A stretch of 64,000 nucleotides of DNA from Streptomyces sp. NBC_00286 (GCF_036173125.1 NZ_CP108054.1:1302001-1366000); one strand, 5' to 3'. Numbered from the stretch's first letter, positions 25,785 through 35,606 are shown. Numbers and translations are program-made. Notes: generated by a model not told the origin, from the letters alone.

Positions 25785-26987
25785 ATGCCATACACGGTGT
25801 CGCAGGCGACGCCGCGCCGAACCGAGCGTTGGTTCGTCCGGCGAGGCGCACCCACGATGATCGAGGGTTACGGCTTCGTCGGTCACGTGCTCTCCCGCAT
25901 GCTGCCGTCGCTGGCCTTCGTGGCGCTGGCCAGCCTGGCCTGGCTCGTCCCGCTCAGGTCCGCGGGTTCGCAGGGGTGGGTCCTCCTTGGTGGCGTCGCC
26001 GTGATGACGCTGGCCGCGTGGGGTACAAGTACCGTTTTCGTACGGCGGCTTCCCCGTTTCTCGCGCAGGACCGTCATCGCGATCCTCGCCGTGTACGCCA
26101 CGATGCCGGTCGCGGTACCCCTGTTGCAGCTCGCCGTCGACGGAGCCGTTACTCCGCCGGGCGGCAACGTAGCCGGGCTGCTGGGTTTCGTGATCTTCTT
26201 CGCCGCCGCATTCGTCGCCACACTTGTCGCCACGACGTACGGCCTCGGCACGCTTCTGCGTCGGGCGGTCCGTCACTCGGTCTTTGATCTGCGCAACAGC
26301 GTGCACCTGCTGGGCCGGGCGCTGCCCGCGTTGCTCTTCGTCACACTCTTCCTGTTCTTCACCGGCGAGTTGTGGCAGGCCATGAACCGGTTGGCGTGGT
26401 GGCGCGTCGGGCTCGTCGTCGTGCTTTTCGCTGCGATCACCGTGCTTGCCGCCGCTGCCCGCCTGCGCGACGAGATCGGCCGGGTCGAGCAGGACCTCAG
26501 CCTGCCCACTCTGTCGGCGGCGTGCCAGGGCACGCCCTTGGCCGGTGCGCCGGTCGAACACCTGGCGTCCGGCGGTCAGCTGCCTGCAATGCCGCTGACC
26601 GCACGACAGGAACGCAATCTGCTGCTGATGCTGGCCAGCCGCCAGCTCGTGCAGGCGGCGGTGGTCGGCTCGGCGCTGTTCGCCTTCTTCCTTGCTCTGG
26701 GCGTACTGGTGGTCACGCCCGAGACGGCGGAACGGTGGATCGGCGAGAAACCCGAGACATCTGTCCTTTTCCCCGTCATCCCGGTCGCGATGTTGCGGAA
26801 CGCCACGCTCTTCGCCGCATTCGGCAGCATGTACTTCGCGGTCACCTCCATGACGGACGCGGACCACCGACAGCAGTTCTTCGCACCGATCATCGATGAG
26901 ATCGAGCGTGTGCTCGCGGTGCACGCGGTGTACTTGGCTGTACGCGAAACCGTCCCGGCCACGCCTGACGGCTTGGGCGCCGGATGA
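25785..26987 (+). CDS. Integral membrane protein of unknown function
   Basis: 400 residues. N-terminal helices (LAFVALASLAWLVPL, WVLLGGVAVMTLAAW, IAILAVYATMPVAVPLLQLA, LGFVIFFAAAFVATLVATTY), a pair around LFVTLFLFFTGELW and VVLFAAITVLAAAARL, a soluble central part (residues about 235-290), then helices near 295 and 330. No family recognised. Codon use is typical of Streptomyces. ATG at 25785 is the first start; ATG at 25858 (MIEGYGF) is an alternative. It stands alone between pseudogenes and the integrase. Confidence 0.72.
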   Translation: MPYTVSQATPRRTERWFVRRGAPTMIEGYGFVGHVLSRMLPSLAFVALASLAWLVPLRSAGSQGWVLLGGVAVMTLAAWGTSTVFVRRLPRFSRRTVIAILAVYATMPVAVPLLQLAVDGAVTPPGGNVAGLLGFVIFFAAAFVATLVATTYGLGTLLRRAVRHSVFDLRNSVHLLGRALPALLFVTLFLFFTGELWQAMNRLAWWRVGLVVVLFAAITVLAAAARLRDEIGRVEQDLSLPTLSAACQGTPLAGAPVEHLASGGQLPAMPLTARQERNLLLMLASRQLVQAAVVGSALFAFFLALGVLVVTPETAERWIGEKPETSVLFPVIPVAMLRNATLFAAFGSMYFAVTSMTDADHRQQFFAPIIDEIERVLAVHAVYLAVRETVPATPDGLGAG

Positions 26988-27691
26988 CCTCTGGGCCACC
27001 TGGGGGTATCACTCACCACAGCAGCAGCGGTCCGGCCACCCTGAGCCCATCGCCGTGCCTGCGCCCGGCAAGCACCACACGGGCAATCCCCCTCCATCGG
27101 CCTGCCTGGCTTCAGGAGAAGGAACGCCAGGGTGGCCGGAGCCGCGTAGGCAAGACGGGAACTGGCCGGTGGAGCCGAGGAGTTCGCTCACGGCTCAGCC
27201 GGTGATGACGCTGACGTAGTTGAAGAGTTCAGGCGCGCCAGGACCGCCTCCGAGGCATCAGGACGCAGCGGCGCGGCGGAGGCGAGACCACTCCGGACCG
27301 TTGCGACCCGAACTCCAGCTCCAGCGGGAGGAGCTGCCAGGCGTTGTCCTAGTGCGGGACGTACAGTCTGCCCTGCAGACAGAGTCAATCATCCACTGGC
27401 CTCGGCCCCGGCGACCGCTTCGGCCAGGGCGGCAACATCGGTTCGATCAGCGCCCCCAAGTCATCGTCCACGATCCTCGGCCGAGTCACTACACCCGCCC
27501 AACGATCACGCTCGACCGGGGCACCTCAGCGAACTCAAAGGGGCCGCTGCTGCTCAGCGTTGGCGACACGCGTGATGTGACGGCGAGGTGATGGCGTCCG
27601 CCCAGGAAACGCCATGATCGGCCAGCTGATACGCCGGAGGATGCCGCCATCACTGTGGAGCGAACGCACTCCCCCACTGGAGGTGAGTACC
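26988..27691. other. Region upstream of the integrase, no gene recognised
   Basis: About 700 bp. All frames are short and unlike protein. Near 27598-27620 an ATGGCGT/ACGCCAT inverted pair precedes the integrase gene. No xis-like gene is visible. Confidence 0.4.
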
Positions 27692-28942
27692 ATGGCTCCT
27701 CGCCCTCCTGAGCACGGTCGTCTCTACCGGCGCTGCGGCTGCCGTCGGCCCGACGGCCGGCAGTTCGGCGCGGCCTGTCCAAAGCTCAAGGGCCGTTCCC
27801 GGCACGGCTCGTGGGCCTTCGCCGTCGACCTGCCGTCCGCCGACGGCAGAAGCAAACCCCACTGCCGCAGCGGCTTTCCCATCCGCACGGCCGCCCACGA
27901 GGCGCTGGAGCGCGCCCTGACGTGCGAGCGCAGTGGGCTCTACGGTGACGAGTACCTCACCCTTGCCGCCTACCTGACCGACTGGCTGCGTACCAAGGAA
28001 GAAACACTCAAGCCCACCACGTTCGTCCGCTACCGCGACTACGTCCGCGCCGACCTCATCCCGTCCTTCGGACGCATCGCTCTCCAGGACCTGCGGCCGC
28101 GGCACATCACCGCCTGGCAGGAGGCCGAGCTCGCCCGCGGCCGGGGGCGTACGACCGTTTACCGGATCGGCGCCACCTTCTCCAGCGCCGTCGGCTCCGC
28201 CATGCGTGGCCGGTTGATCGCGGACAACCCGTGCCGGTATGCGATGCTGCCGCGGCCGGCGGCGCAGGAGCGGATCTGCTGGAACCCCACCCAGGCAGCC
28301 GCGTCCCTGCGCCACAACCACACCCACTACGGAGACCAGCTGGCCGACCTGTTCGAGCTGCTGCTGGGCACCGGCATGCGCCGCGGCGAGGCCCTCGGCC
28401 TGCACTGGACCGATGTCCACCTGCCGGAGAAGACCCTGCTGGTGCGGTGGAACCTCACGGCCGTCAACAACAACCGGCTCTACCTCGGCCACCCGAAGAC
28501 CAAGGCGAGCCGGAACTGGGTGAGCCTGTCCCCGCGCGTCGCCGCCGCACTGGAGCGCCAGGCCGTCCTCGCCCGGGTCGGCCAGCCCCCGGGCACGCCC
28601 CTGGAGGGCCTGGTGTTCTGCCAGCCGGACGGCTCGCCGCTGCGCCCGCAGAGCATTCTGACCGAGCTGCGCCAGCGCTCGGCGGAGATCGACCTGTCGC
28701 GGATCGGCATCCACGACCTGCGACACACCGCCGCCACCATCATGATCAGCTCACGGGTCCCGCTGGCCGTGGTCTCCAAGACCCTGCGCCACTCGACGCT
28801 CTCCACCACCGTCAACCTCTACGGCCACCTACTGCCCCACGCCGCCCGCGACGCCGTCACCGCCATCGACAGGGCCCTCACACGCGCGGACCGTAAACAC
28901 CGCCACCAGACCGGCCCGGCATCAGAAGACCGAGCGGTCTGA
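27692..28942 (+). CDS. int: Tyrosine-recombinase integrase
   Basis: 416 residues from ATG at 27692 with GGAGGTG upstream. N-terminal zinc-finger-like part (RRCGCRRPDGRQFGAACPKL), SAM-like DNA-binding domain (TLAAYLTDWLRTKEETLKPT), then the catalytic domain with Arg in LGTGMRRGEALGLHW, Lys near LGHPKTKASRNW, HDLRHTAAT (His-x-x-Arg), His in TLRHSTLSTT and the nucleophile Tyr in VNLYGHL. All catalytic residues are present. It ends about 110 bp from tRNA-Pro, a classic actinomycete insertion arrangement; the element would extend to lower coordinates. Confidence 0.93.
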   Translation: MAPRPPEHGRLYRRCGCRRPDGRQFGAACPKLKGRSRHGSWAFAVDLPSADGRSKPHCRSGFPIRTAAHEALERALTCERSGLYGDEYLTLAAYLTDWLRTKEETLKPTTFVRYRDYVRADLIPSFGRIALQDLRPRHITAWQEAELARGRGRTTVYRIGATFSSAVGSAMRGRLIADNPCRYAMLPRPAAQERICWNPTQAAASLRHNHTHYGDQLADLFELLLGTGMRRGEALGLHWTDVHLPEKTLLVRWNLTAVNNNRLYLGHPKTKASRNWVSLSPRVAAALERQAVLARVGQPPGTPLEGLVFCQPDGSPLRPQSILTELRQRSAEIDLSRIGIHDLRHTAATIMISSRVPLAVVSKTLRHSTLSTTVNLYGHLLPHAARDAVTAIDRALTRADRKHRHQTGPASEDRAV

Positions 28943-29005
28943 GACCGGCCGCCGAGAGGGGCGCGAGTTGCCATCACGCCGCCATCACGTGTCACACGAA
29001 CGCAT

Positions 29006-29039
29006 CCAGCGGGCCTGCCGTTTCCGGCAGACCCGCTGG
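29006..29039. terminator. Strong hairpin between integrase and tRNA-Pro
   Basis: CCAGCGGGCCTGCCG pairs with CGGCAGACCCGCTGG (15 bp with one mismatch) around a 4-base loop. It can serve both the integrase and the tRNA transcribed from the other strand. Confidence 0.65.
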
Positions 29040-29049
29040 TGAACACCGT

Positions 29050-29122
<73 letters not shown>

Positions 29123-29261
29123 ATGCCCGCTGTGACCTGGGGTTTCCCTGGTCGAACGCGCATGGAAACAATACCGCACTCGGACCGGTGGTCGCGCACT
29201 CCTTTTCCTCCGAGAGACGCCACTTGACCTCAATCTTGCTTGAGGTTGCACGATCGTCAGC

Positions 29262-29963
29262 ATGACCAAGACAGCGGAACGGCGATACACATACGAGGAC
29301 CTGTCCGGGCTGCTGAGCCTGATGAGCGGGGACGAGAAGCACGGGCCCGCCGCCACATCCACCCTCGACGCGCTCTGGGTGCTCTACGACCGGGTCCTGC
29401 GAGTCACTCCGGAGCGGGTGGACGATCCGGAGCGGGACCGATTCCTGCTTTCCAAGGGGCACGGGCCGATGGCGTACTACGCGGTGCTCGCCGCCAAGGG
29501 ATTCGTGCCGGTGGAGTGGCTGCCGGGGTTCGGCTCGTACGACTCTCCGCTCGGCCACCACCCCGACCGGGTGCTGGTGCCGGGCGCCGAGATCGGCAGC
29601 GGTTCGCTCGGGCACGGGTTGCCGATCGCGGTCGGGACGGCGCTGGGGCTTCGGGCCCAGGGGCTGCACGAGCCCGCCGTGTGGGTGCTGGTCGGGGACG
29701 CGGAGCTGGACGAGGGCAGCAATCACGAGGCGATCGCGTACGCCGGGCCTGCCGGGCTCGACCGGCTGCACACCGTGGTGATCGACAACTCCTCCGCCAG
29801 CTATGCCCGCCCCGGCGGGATCGCCGCGCGGTTCGAGGCCGCGGGCTGGTCCGTCGAGAGCGTCGACGGGCGGGAGCACGAGGCCCTGTACGAAGCGTTC
29901 ACCGCGCCGCATCCCGGACGGCCGCGGGTGGTCATCGCCCAGGTCGAGCCCAAATCCGCCTGA
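29262..29963 (+). CDS. Transketolase-like, N-terminal (TPP-binding) subunit
   Basis: 233 residues. Thiamine-diphosphate pocket motif GDAELDEGSNHEA and IDNSSAS, with SKGHGPMAYYAVLAAKG and GSGSLGHGLPIAVG as in transketolase N-domains. About one third of full transketolase, so it needs the next gene, which encodes the C-terminal half. The start ATG at 29262 is preceded by no strong Shine-Dalgarno. Split transketolases occur in many actinomycetes; whether it uses sugar phosphates or another keto donor is unknown. Confidence 0.9.
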   Translation: MTKTAERRYTYEDLSGLLSLMSGDEKHGPAATSTLDALWVLYDRVLRVTPERVDDPERDRFLLSKGHGPMAYYAVLAAKGFVPVEWLPGFGSYDSPLGHHPDRVLVPGAEIGSGSLGHGLPIAVGTALGLRAQGLHEPAVWVLVGDAELDEGSNHEAIAYAGPAGLDRLHTVVIDNSSASYARPGGIAARFEAAGWSVESVDGREHEALYEAFTAPHPGRPRVVIAQVEPKSA

Positions 29964-30040
29964 GATCCAGGTCCCTCAAGCACGCACCACAACCCCCAGG
30001 TCTCTCATCAACACCAGACCCAGAAAGGCAGTTCCGAATC

Positions 30041-30958
30041 ATGGACACCATGCGTGACCGCTTGGCCCTCGTAGTCTCGCGGCTGCTCGATGAAGATCCG
30101 CGCGTCGCGGTGGTTCTCGCCGAGATCGGTATGGCCGATTTCGAGGAGATCCGGATGCGGCATCCGGATCGGGTGATCAACCTCGGCATCCGTGAGCAGT
30201 TGCTGGTCGGAGCGGGTGCCGGCCTGGCGCTGACCGGGCTGCGGCCCGTGGTGCACACCTTCGCGAGCTTCCTGGTCGAGCGGCCCTTCGAGCAGGTCAA
30301 GCTGGATCTCGGGCATCAGGGCGTGGGCGCGGTGCTGGTCAGCGCCTCCGCCTCCTTCGACTGGCCCGCTGGCGGGTACACCCATATGGCACCCGGCGAT
30401 GTGGCGCTGCTCGACACACTCGACGGCTGGACCGTCCACGTCCCTGGCCACCCGGACGAGGCGGAGACACTGCTGCGGCACGCGGTCGCGGCGGGCGACG
30501 ACAAGGTCTACGTACGCCTGTCGGTGCAGTCCAATGCGGAGGCCCTGCCGGTGGACGGATCGCGGTTCCTGACCGTTCGCGAGGGGCGCGCCGGTGTCGT
30601 CGTCGCCGTCGGGCCGATGCTCGACGCGGTGCTCACGGCCACCGAGGGGCTCGATATCACCGTGTTGTACGCGACGACCGTACGGCCCTTCGACGCGGCC
30701 ACCCTGCGCCGTGCCACGGAGACGGCCGGCACCGATGTCGTCCTCGTCGAGCCGTACCTGGCCGGCACGTCGACCTCCGCCGCCAACGACGCCCTCGCGG
30801 ACCTTCCGCACCGCGTACTCGGTCTCGGCGTCGGCCGCCGTGAGCTGCGCCGGTACGGGCGGATCGACGAGCACGTGGCCGCACACGGGCTGGACGCGGC
30901 TTCCCTGCGGCAGCGGATCGGAGAGTTCCTGAAGGCCGGAGCGGGCGCCCAGTCGTGA
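30041..30958 (+). CDS. Transketolase-like, C-terminal subunit
   Basis: 305 residues. Pyrimidine-binding half with the catalytic Glu in NLGIREQLLVGAGAGLALTG, then FASFLVERPFEQVKLDLGHQ, and a C-terminal domain (VTVLYATTVRPFDAATLRR). Start chosen at the first ATG (30041); ATGCGTGACC at 30050 is an alternative. It lies 77 bp after the N-terminal subunit on the same strand; together they make one transketolase-type enzyme. Confidence 0.9.
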   Translation: MDTMRDRLALVVSRLLDEDPRVAVVLAEIGMADFEEIRMRHPDRVINLGIREQLLVGAGAGLALTGLRPVVHTFASFLVERPFEQVKLDLGHQGVGAVLVSASASFDWPAGGYTHMAPGDVALLDTLDGWTVHVPGHPDEAETLLRHAVAAGDDKVYVRLSVQSNAEALPVDGSRFLTVREGRAGVVVAVGPMLDAVLTATEGLDITVLYATTVRPFDAATLRRATETAGTDVVLVEPYLAGTSTSAANDALADLPHRVLGLGVGRRELRRYGRIDEHVAAHGLDAASLRQRIGEFLKAGAGAQS

Positions 30959-30976
30959 TCGGTACCCACAACACCC

Positions 30977-31336
30977 TCAGTCAGCCGCCGGAAGGCCCAA
31001 CTCCGGGTAGGACTCGAGGAGTCGGGTCGGAGCGGCCTGGCGCCAGGAGTCCGCCAGGATATCCCGCAGTTCGTCGTCGTCCTCCAGCGTTGCGAGCCGG
31101 ACGCGCACCCAGGCGAAGCCCGCCTCATGGTCGGCGATCCAGAACTTCCCGGGCTCCGCCAGGACGAGTTCGTCCCGCTCCTCCTTCGGGCAGCGCACAG
31201 CGATGGACGTCTCGTCCTCGGGCAGTGTGGCGAACATCTTCCCCGCGACCCGGAAGGTGGGCATGCTCCACGCGATCTTCTCGGTCGTGTCCGGCAGGGA
31301 GAGGGCGATACGGCGTACATCTTCTGCGTCCGGCAT
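30977..31336 (-). CDS. MmcQ/YjbR-family DNA-binding-like protein
   Basis: About 119 residues from ATG at 31336 (MPDAEDVRRIALSLPDTTEK); an upstream ATG at 31366 adds ten. Family features: FRVAGKMFATLPEDETSIAV, CPKEERDELVLAEPGKFWIA and WVRVRLATLEDDDELRDILA. CyaY-like fold of uncertain role. Convergent with the transketolase gene, 18 bp apart. Confidence 0.85.
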   Translation of the reverse strand: MPDAEDVRRIALSLPDTTEKIAWSMPTFRVAGKMFATLPEDETSIAVRCPKEERDELVLAEPGKFWIADHEAGFAWVRVRLATLEDDDELRDILADSWRQAAPTRLLESYPELGLPAAD

Positions 31337-31497
31337 GACTCGCACCGTAGCCAATCCCACTGACATTCACCTGCTCAGCCGAGTTCAAGCCAAGGCGGAC
31401 GCCTCTGCCCGTTCAATTGATCTATCCGCGGCGTGCAGCCGTATCCCTCCTCGGAACCCTCAAATCGACCGGCGACCCGAGGAGTCAGGACACTTAC

Positions 31498-33381
31498 ATG
31501 CCCGCACCGCATCTGGCCCTGCCACCCGCCGACCGCGTCCTGTCGCCGCTCACCGGCTGGACGCGGGCGCACTGGGAGGCGCTCGCCGACCGGCAGTTGG
31601 AGGCGCTGGTTCCCTATGCGACGCCGGGCCTGGCGCAGTATCGGCTGCCCGGCAGAACCTCCTGGTCGGGTGTGGTGTCGGACGGTCTTGAAGGCTTCGC
31701 ACGGTCATTTCTGCTGGCCTCTTTCCGGATCGCGGGAGCACGCGGCGAGGTGGATCCCCGTCTCATAGAACGGTACGCGCGGGGTCTGACAACGGGCACG
31801 GACCGCGACAGCGGCGAAGCCTGGCCCGAACTCACCGACTGCTCCCAGCAGATGGCCGAGGCCGCCCTGATCGCCGTCGGACTGCACGAAACCCGCCCGT
31901 GGATCTGGGACCGCCTCGACGGCGACGTGCGGGAGCGGGTCGTGGACTGGCTGTGGGGTTTCGTGGGCCGCCGCACCTGGGACAACCACTGGCGGCTCTA
32001 CCAGGTGGTGGCCGAGCAGTTCCTGGCCTCGGTCGGCGCGCCGTACCGGCAGGACGACATCGACGCCGGGCTCGACCGTATCGAGGACTGGTATGTCGGC
32101 GACGGCTGGTACAGCGACGGCGAGGGGCGTGCCTTCGACTACTACAACGGCTGGGCCATGCACCTGTACCCGCTGCTGTGGGCGCGGATGACGGGCGGCG
32201 AGGGCGGCGGCCGCGGCCGGGTCTACCGGGACCGGCTCGCCCAATTCCTCGCCGTCTACCCGCAGTTCTTCGGTGCGGACGGCGCACCTGTGCTCCAGGG
32301 CCGCTCCCTGACGTACCGTTTCGCCACCACCGCCCCGGTGTGGCTGGGCGCCCTCGCCGGCTGCACTGCGCTGGCGCCGGGTCTCACCCGCCGGCTGGCC
32401 TCCGGTGCGGTGAGCCACTTCGTGGAGCGCGGGGTGCCCGACGAGCGGGGGCTGCTGCCGCTGGGCTGGTACGGCACGTTCCTGCCGATGACGCAGCCGT
32501 ACTCGGGGCCCGCGTCACCGTACTGGGCGAGCAAAGGTTTCCTCGGGCTGCTGCTGCCCCGGGACCACCCGGTGTGGACGGAGCGTGAACTGCCGCTCCC
32601 CGTCGAGGAGTCGGACCAGTACACCGCGCTCCCGGCACCCGGCTGGCTGCTGCACGGCACGAGGCACGACGGCATCGTCCGCCTCGTCAACCACGGCAGC
32701 GACCACAACTCCCCCGACCGGGCTCCCGAAGACGACCCGCACTACGCGAAGTTCGGATACTCCTCGGCCACCGCTCCCGAGTCGGGCGCGCATGCCTGGG
32801 AGCGCACGATGGACGGACACATCGCGCTGCTCGCCCCGGACGGCACCGCCTCCCGCCGTCGCCTGATCCATCCACTGCACTGCTCCGGACGTACGGCGGC
32901 GTCCCGCTATCAAGCTCAACTCCCAGGAAACCACACCGAGTTCCCGATCGAGACGACGAGTGTGCTGCGCGGCCCCTGGGAGATCCGCGTACACCGGGTG
33001 CAGGCGCCGGCCGGTGTGGCGGTGCGGGAGGGCGGTTACGCGGTCGCCGCCGAGGCCCGGCCCACGGCGGAGCGGGGTTCGGGCTGGGCGCTGGCGCGGA
33101 CCCCGGACGGGCTGACCAGTGTGGTCGTCGCGCTGCACGGCTGGGACGAGGACGCGGGCATCGCACGCGAGGTGGACGCCAACGCTCTGGGCCCGCATTC
33201 AGCGACACCGTACGTGCGTTGTGCGGCCGGTCGTCCGGGAGGCAGCGGTGTGTACGTCACGCTGGTCGCGCTGACCCGGGACGCCATACATCCTCAGGCT
33301 CTGCGGGAGTCGGTGTCCTGCGCGGTGGAGGAGCACGAAGTCAGGATCACCTTCCCCGAAGGGGACACCGTTTCCGTATGA
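31498..33381 (+). CDS. DUF2264-domain protein
   Basis: 627 residues. N-terminal alpha/alpha toroid-like part: LTGWTRAHWEALADRQLEAL, GRRTWDNHWRLYQVVAEQFL and DGWYSDGEGRAFDYYNGWAM are family signatures. A beta-rich C-terminal part follows (from about residue 400) with IALLAPDGTASRRRL and HCSGRTAASRYQAQLPGNHT. Start at 31498 has AGGA 7 bp upstream. Presumed carbohydrate-active by fold; no activity can be read from sequence. Its stop codon lies in the first unit of a tandem repeat. Confidence 0.88.
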   Translation: MPAPHLALPPADRVLSPLTGWTRAHWEALADRQLEALVPYATPGLAQYRLPGRTSWSGVVSDGLEGFARSFLLASFRIAGARGEVDPRLIERYARGLTTGTDRDSGEAWPELTDCSQQMAEAALIAVGLHETRPWIWDRLDGDVRERVVDWLWGFVGRRTWDNHWRLYQVVAEQFLASVGAPYRQDDIDAGLDRIEDWYVGDGWYSDGEGRAFDYYNGWAMHLYPLLWARMTGGEGGGRGRVYRDRLAQFLAVYPQFFGADGAPVLQGRSLTYRFATTAPVWLGALAGCTALAPGLTRRLASGAVSHFVERGVPDERGLLPLGWYGTFLPMTQPYSGPASPYWASKGFLGLLLPRDHPVWTERELPLPVEESDQYTALPAPGWLLHGTRHDGIVRLVNHGSDHNSPDRAPEDDPHYAKFGYSSATAPESGAHAWERTMDGHIALLAPDGTASRRRLIHPLHCSGRTAASRYQAQLPGNHTEFPIETTSVLRGPWEIRVHRVQAPAGVAVREGGYAVAAEARPTAERGSGWALARTPDGLTSVVVALHGWDEDAGIAREVDANALGPHSATPYVRCAAGRPGGSGVYVTLVALTRDAIHPQALRESVSCAVEEHEVRITFPEGDTVSV

Positions 33382-33455
33382 AGGCCCCTGGGAGGCGACT
33401 TTCCGCATAAGGACCCCAGGAGAGCACTTTCCGCATGAGGACCCTAGGAGGGCAC
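33371..33455 (+). repeat. Tandem repeat of a 28-29 bp unit, three copies
   Basis: Units begin at 33371, 33400 and 33428 with TTTCCGYATRARGRCCC and end GGAGRGCRAC or GCAC. The first unit contains the last codons and stop of the DUF2264 gene. Confidence 0.8.
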
Positions 33456-33534
33456 TTTTCTGGGGCCCATCCCTATGGACCTATGGAGACCCCCAGAAGA
33501 CTCCTCACATGAAGCCCCAGAATATGAAGGGCCC

Positions 33535-34137
33535 TCAGATTCCGCCGCTCTCCCGCAGCTCGATCCGCTCGACGAGTTCCGCCGCCATCGCCTTGATGGT
33601 CTCCAGGCCAGCCCGCCCCCAGGGCCTCGGCTCGATGTCTTCGACGCACACCGTGCCGAGCACGGTCCCCGTGCGGTCGATGAGCGGGGCCCCGAGATAG
33701 GAGCGGATGCCGATCTCGTCGACGACCGGATTCCCGGCGAACCGCGGATAGTCGCGTACGTCCTCCAGGGCCAGTGCCTTCCCCCGGACCACCACATGGG
33801 GGCAGAAGCCGTAGTCGCGGGCCATGTGGCGGCCGAACCGGTACTCCGTACCGTCCGCGGCGAGGATCACGGCGGACCGCCCACCGGAGTCCGCCCCCGT
33901 GCCCGCGCCATCCGGAGTATGCAGCCCTGCGAAGAACTGCCCGTTCTCGTCAATGAAGTTGACCATCGCGTACGGCACCGCGGCGATCTGAGCGAGCCGG
34001 TCCGCGAAGGCGTCGAAGGCCGGCTCGGCCCGCTCCCCCAGACCGAGCCGGCGCAGCCGTCGCGTACGGGCGGGGGCGTCCTTGTCCTCGGGGGTGAGCA
34101 GCAGCCGACCGGCCAGGCGCGGCGGGTCGTACCTCAT
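33535..34137 (-). CDS. GAF-domain protein at the end of the conservon
   Basis: 200 residues. GAF core with YAMVNFIDENGQFFAGLHTP, DYGFCPHVVVRGKALALEDV, IGIRSYLGAPLIDRTGTVLG and VCVEDIEPRPW. ATG at 34137 overlaps the GTPase stop (ATGA), so it belongs to the conservon operon, where a cytochrome P450 often follows cvnD. Possible small-molecule or redox input for the CvnD switch. Confidence 0.85.
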   Translation of the reverse strand: MRYDPPRLAGRLLLTPEDKDAPARTRRLRRLGLGERAEPAFDAFADRLAQIAAVPYAMVNFIDENGQFFAGLHTPDGAGTGADSGGRSAVILAADGTEYRFGRHMARDYGFCPHVVVRGKALALEDVRDYPRFAGNPVVDEIGIRSYLGAPLIDRTGTVLGTVCVEDIEPRPWGRAGLETIKAMAAELVERIELRESGGI

Positions 34138-34733
34138 GTTCGGGCTCCGTAACTGGGGGCGCGTGTGGGTGCGTGGGCGATCAGATGGCGGACGAGGGTC
34201 AACAGGGTCTGCACCCCTGAGCTGGAAATCCTTGCGTCGCAGCGCACGATCGGGATCGCCGGGTCGAGGTCGATGGCCGCCCGCACCTCTTCCGGGTCGT
34301 AGCGGTAGGCGCCGTCGAACTCGTTGACGGCGACGATGAATCCCAGGCCGCGCTGCTCGAAGAAGTCGACGGCGGCGAAGCACTCCTCCAGGCGGCGGGT
34401 GTCGGCGAGGATGACTGCGCCGAGCGCGCCCTCGCACAGCTCGTCCCACATGAACCAGAACCGCTCCTGTCCGGGCGTACCGAACAGGTACAGCACATGT
34501 TCCGGATCGAGTGTGATGCGCCCGAAGTCCATCGCGACGGTCGTCTCTACCTTGTTCTCGATGCCGTCGAGATTGTCGGTAGAGGCGCTGACGGTGGTGA
34601 GCAACTCCTCCGTACTCAGCGGCGCGATCTCGCTCACCGCGCCGACAAAGGTGGTCTTGCCTACCCCGAACCCTCCCGCCACCAGGATCTTCAGTGCGGT
34701 GGGGAAGGGGTCAGAGCTGTCGTCGTAGTCCAT
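34134..34733 (-). CDS. cvnD: Conservon GTPase CvnD (MglA-like)
   Basis: 199 residues. P-loop GGFGVGKTT, TTVAMDFGRITLD (G2), LFGTPGQERF (G3) and VAVNEFDGA (G4-like, NEFD instead of NKxD, as usual for CvnD). It is the G-protein-like output of the system. Overlaps cvnC by 23 bp and the GAF gene by 4 bp. Confidence 0.92.
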   Translation of the reverse strand: MDYDDSSDPFPTALKILVAGGFGVGKTTFVGAVSEIAPLSTEELLTTVSASTDNLDGIENKVETTVAMDFGRITLDPEHVLYLFGTPGQERFWFMWDELCEGALGAVILADTRRLEECFAAVDFFEQRGLGFIVAVNEFDGAYRYDPEEVRAAIDLDPAIPIVRCDARISSSGVQTLLTLVRHLIAHAPTRAPSYGART

Positions 34734-35088
34734 CGAGCACTGCCTCCAGAAGAGACCTGTCAGTCGGGTTGTGGTGGAAGGCCGGGGGTTTCGTCGTCAG
34801 CGCCCCGCAGTCGACGAGGTCGGCCAGCAGCACCTTGGTGACCGCTGCCGGCAGCTTCAGATGTGCGGCCACCTCGGCGACCGAGACGGGCACCCGGCAC
34901 AGTTCGAGCGCCTGGTTGTGCTCGGGGCCGAGGTAGCCGAGCGGGGTGGCTCCGGTGGCCCGCATCTGTGACAGCAGATCGAGCGCGGTACTGGGCCGGG
35001 TCCGGCCGTTGCTGACGGTGTAGGGGCGTACGAGGCGTCCGGCCGCGTCATCGAGCCAGGGCCCGTCCCCGGCCGCGGTCACGTTCAA
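34711..35088 (-). CDS. cvnC: Conservon protein CvnC (DUF742)
   Basis: 125 residues of the DUF742 family: WLDDAAGRLVRPYTVSNGRT at the start, VAEVAAHLKLPAAVTKVLLA (winged-helix-like) and DLVDCGALTT. Ends ...DRSLLEAVLDGLRRQL. Overlaps cvnB by ATGA. Confidence 0.92.
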   Translation of the reverse strand: MNVTAAGDGPWLDDAAGRLVRPYTVSNGRTRPSTALDLLSQMRATGATPLGYLGPEHNQALELCRVPVSVAEVAAHLKLPAAVTKVLLADLVDCGALTTKPPAFHHNPTDRSLLEAVLDGLRRQL

Positions 35089-35606
35089 GGCCTCATCGCC
35101 GAGGGCTCGGCGGTGGACTGCCTGGGCGCGGTCATCAGATACGGGCGAACGCTCTTGACCAGCATCGCCATCTCGTATCCGAGCACGGCCGCGTCGGCCT
35201 CACGGCCGGCGAGCACGGCGAGACAGGTGCCGGAGCCCGCCGTGGACACGAACAGCAGGGTGGAGTCGAGTTCGACGACAACCTGCCGTACGTCACCGCC
35301 GTCGCCGAAGCGGACGCCCGCGCTGCGTCCCAGGGAGTACAGCCCGGAGGCCAGGGCGGCCATGTGGTCGGCACTGTCGGGGTCGAGCCCATGGACCGAC
35401 TTCACCAACCCGTCGCAGGAGAGCAGCACCGCGCTTCTGGTGTGCGGGACGCGCTGCACCAGGCCGCTCATCAGCCAGTCGAGATCGGATACATGGGCGG
35501 TCGGCACATCGCTCGCCATGGGGGATCGACTCCTTGAAGTACGTACGTCGGTGGGAGCGGAAGTGTGGGTGGACAGAGAAGTGGGGGTAGGGGTGGCGTT
35601 GATCAT
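35085..35606 (-). CDS. cvnB: Conservon protein CvnB (roadblock/LC7)
   Basis: 173 residues from ATG at 35606, which overlaps the cvnA stop (ATGA). ATG at 35519 (MASDVPTAHVSDLDWLMSGL, AAGGAG 10 bp upstream) is an equally good start and matches the usual family N-terminus. The roadblock domain includes TRSAVLLSCDGLVKSVHGL and VVELDSTLLFVSTAGSGTCL. Likely a GTPase-activating partner of CvnD. Confidence 0.9.
   Translation of the reverse strand: MINATPTPTSLSTHTSAPTDVRTSRSRSPMASDVPTAHVSDLDWLMSGLVQRVPHTRSAVLLSCDGLVKSVHGLDPDSADHMAALASGLYSLGRSAGVRFGDGGDVRQVVVELDSTLLFVSTAGSGTCLAVLAGREADAAVLGYEMAMLVKSVRPYLMTAPRQSTAEPSAMRP

Noticed and set aside
28968..28992. Attachment-site repeat near the integrase (GCCATCAC twice)
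   Set aside because: Too short, and no matching copy at a plausible other end; the tRNA 3' half is a better candidate.
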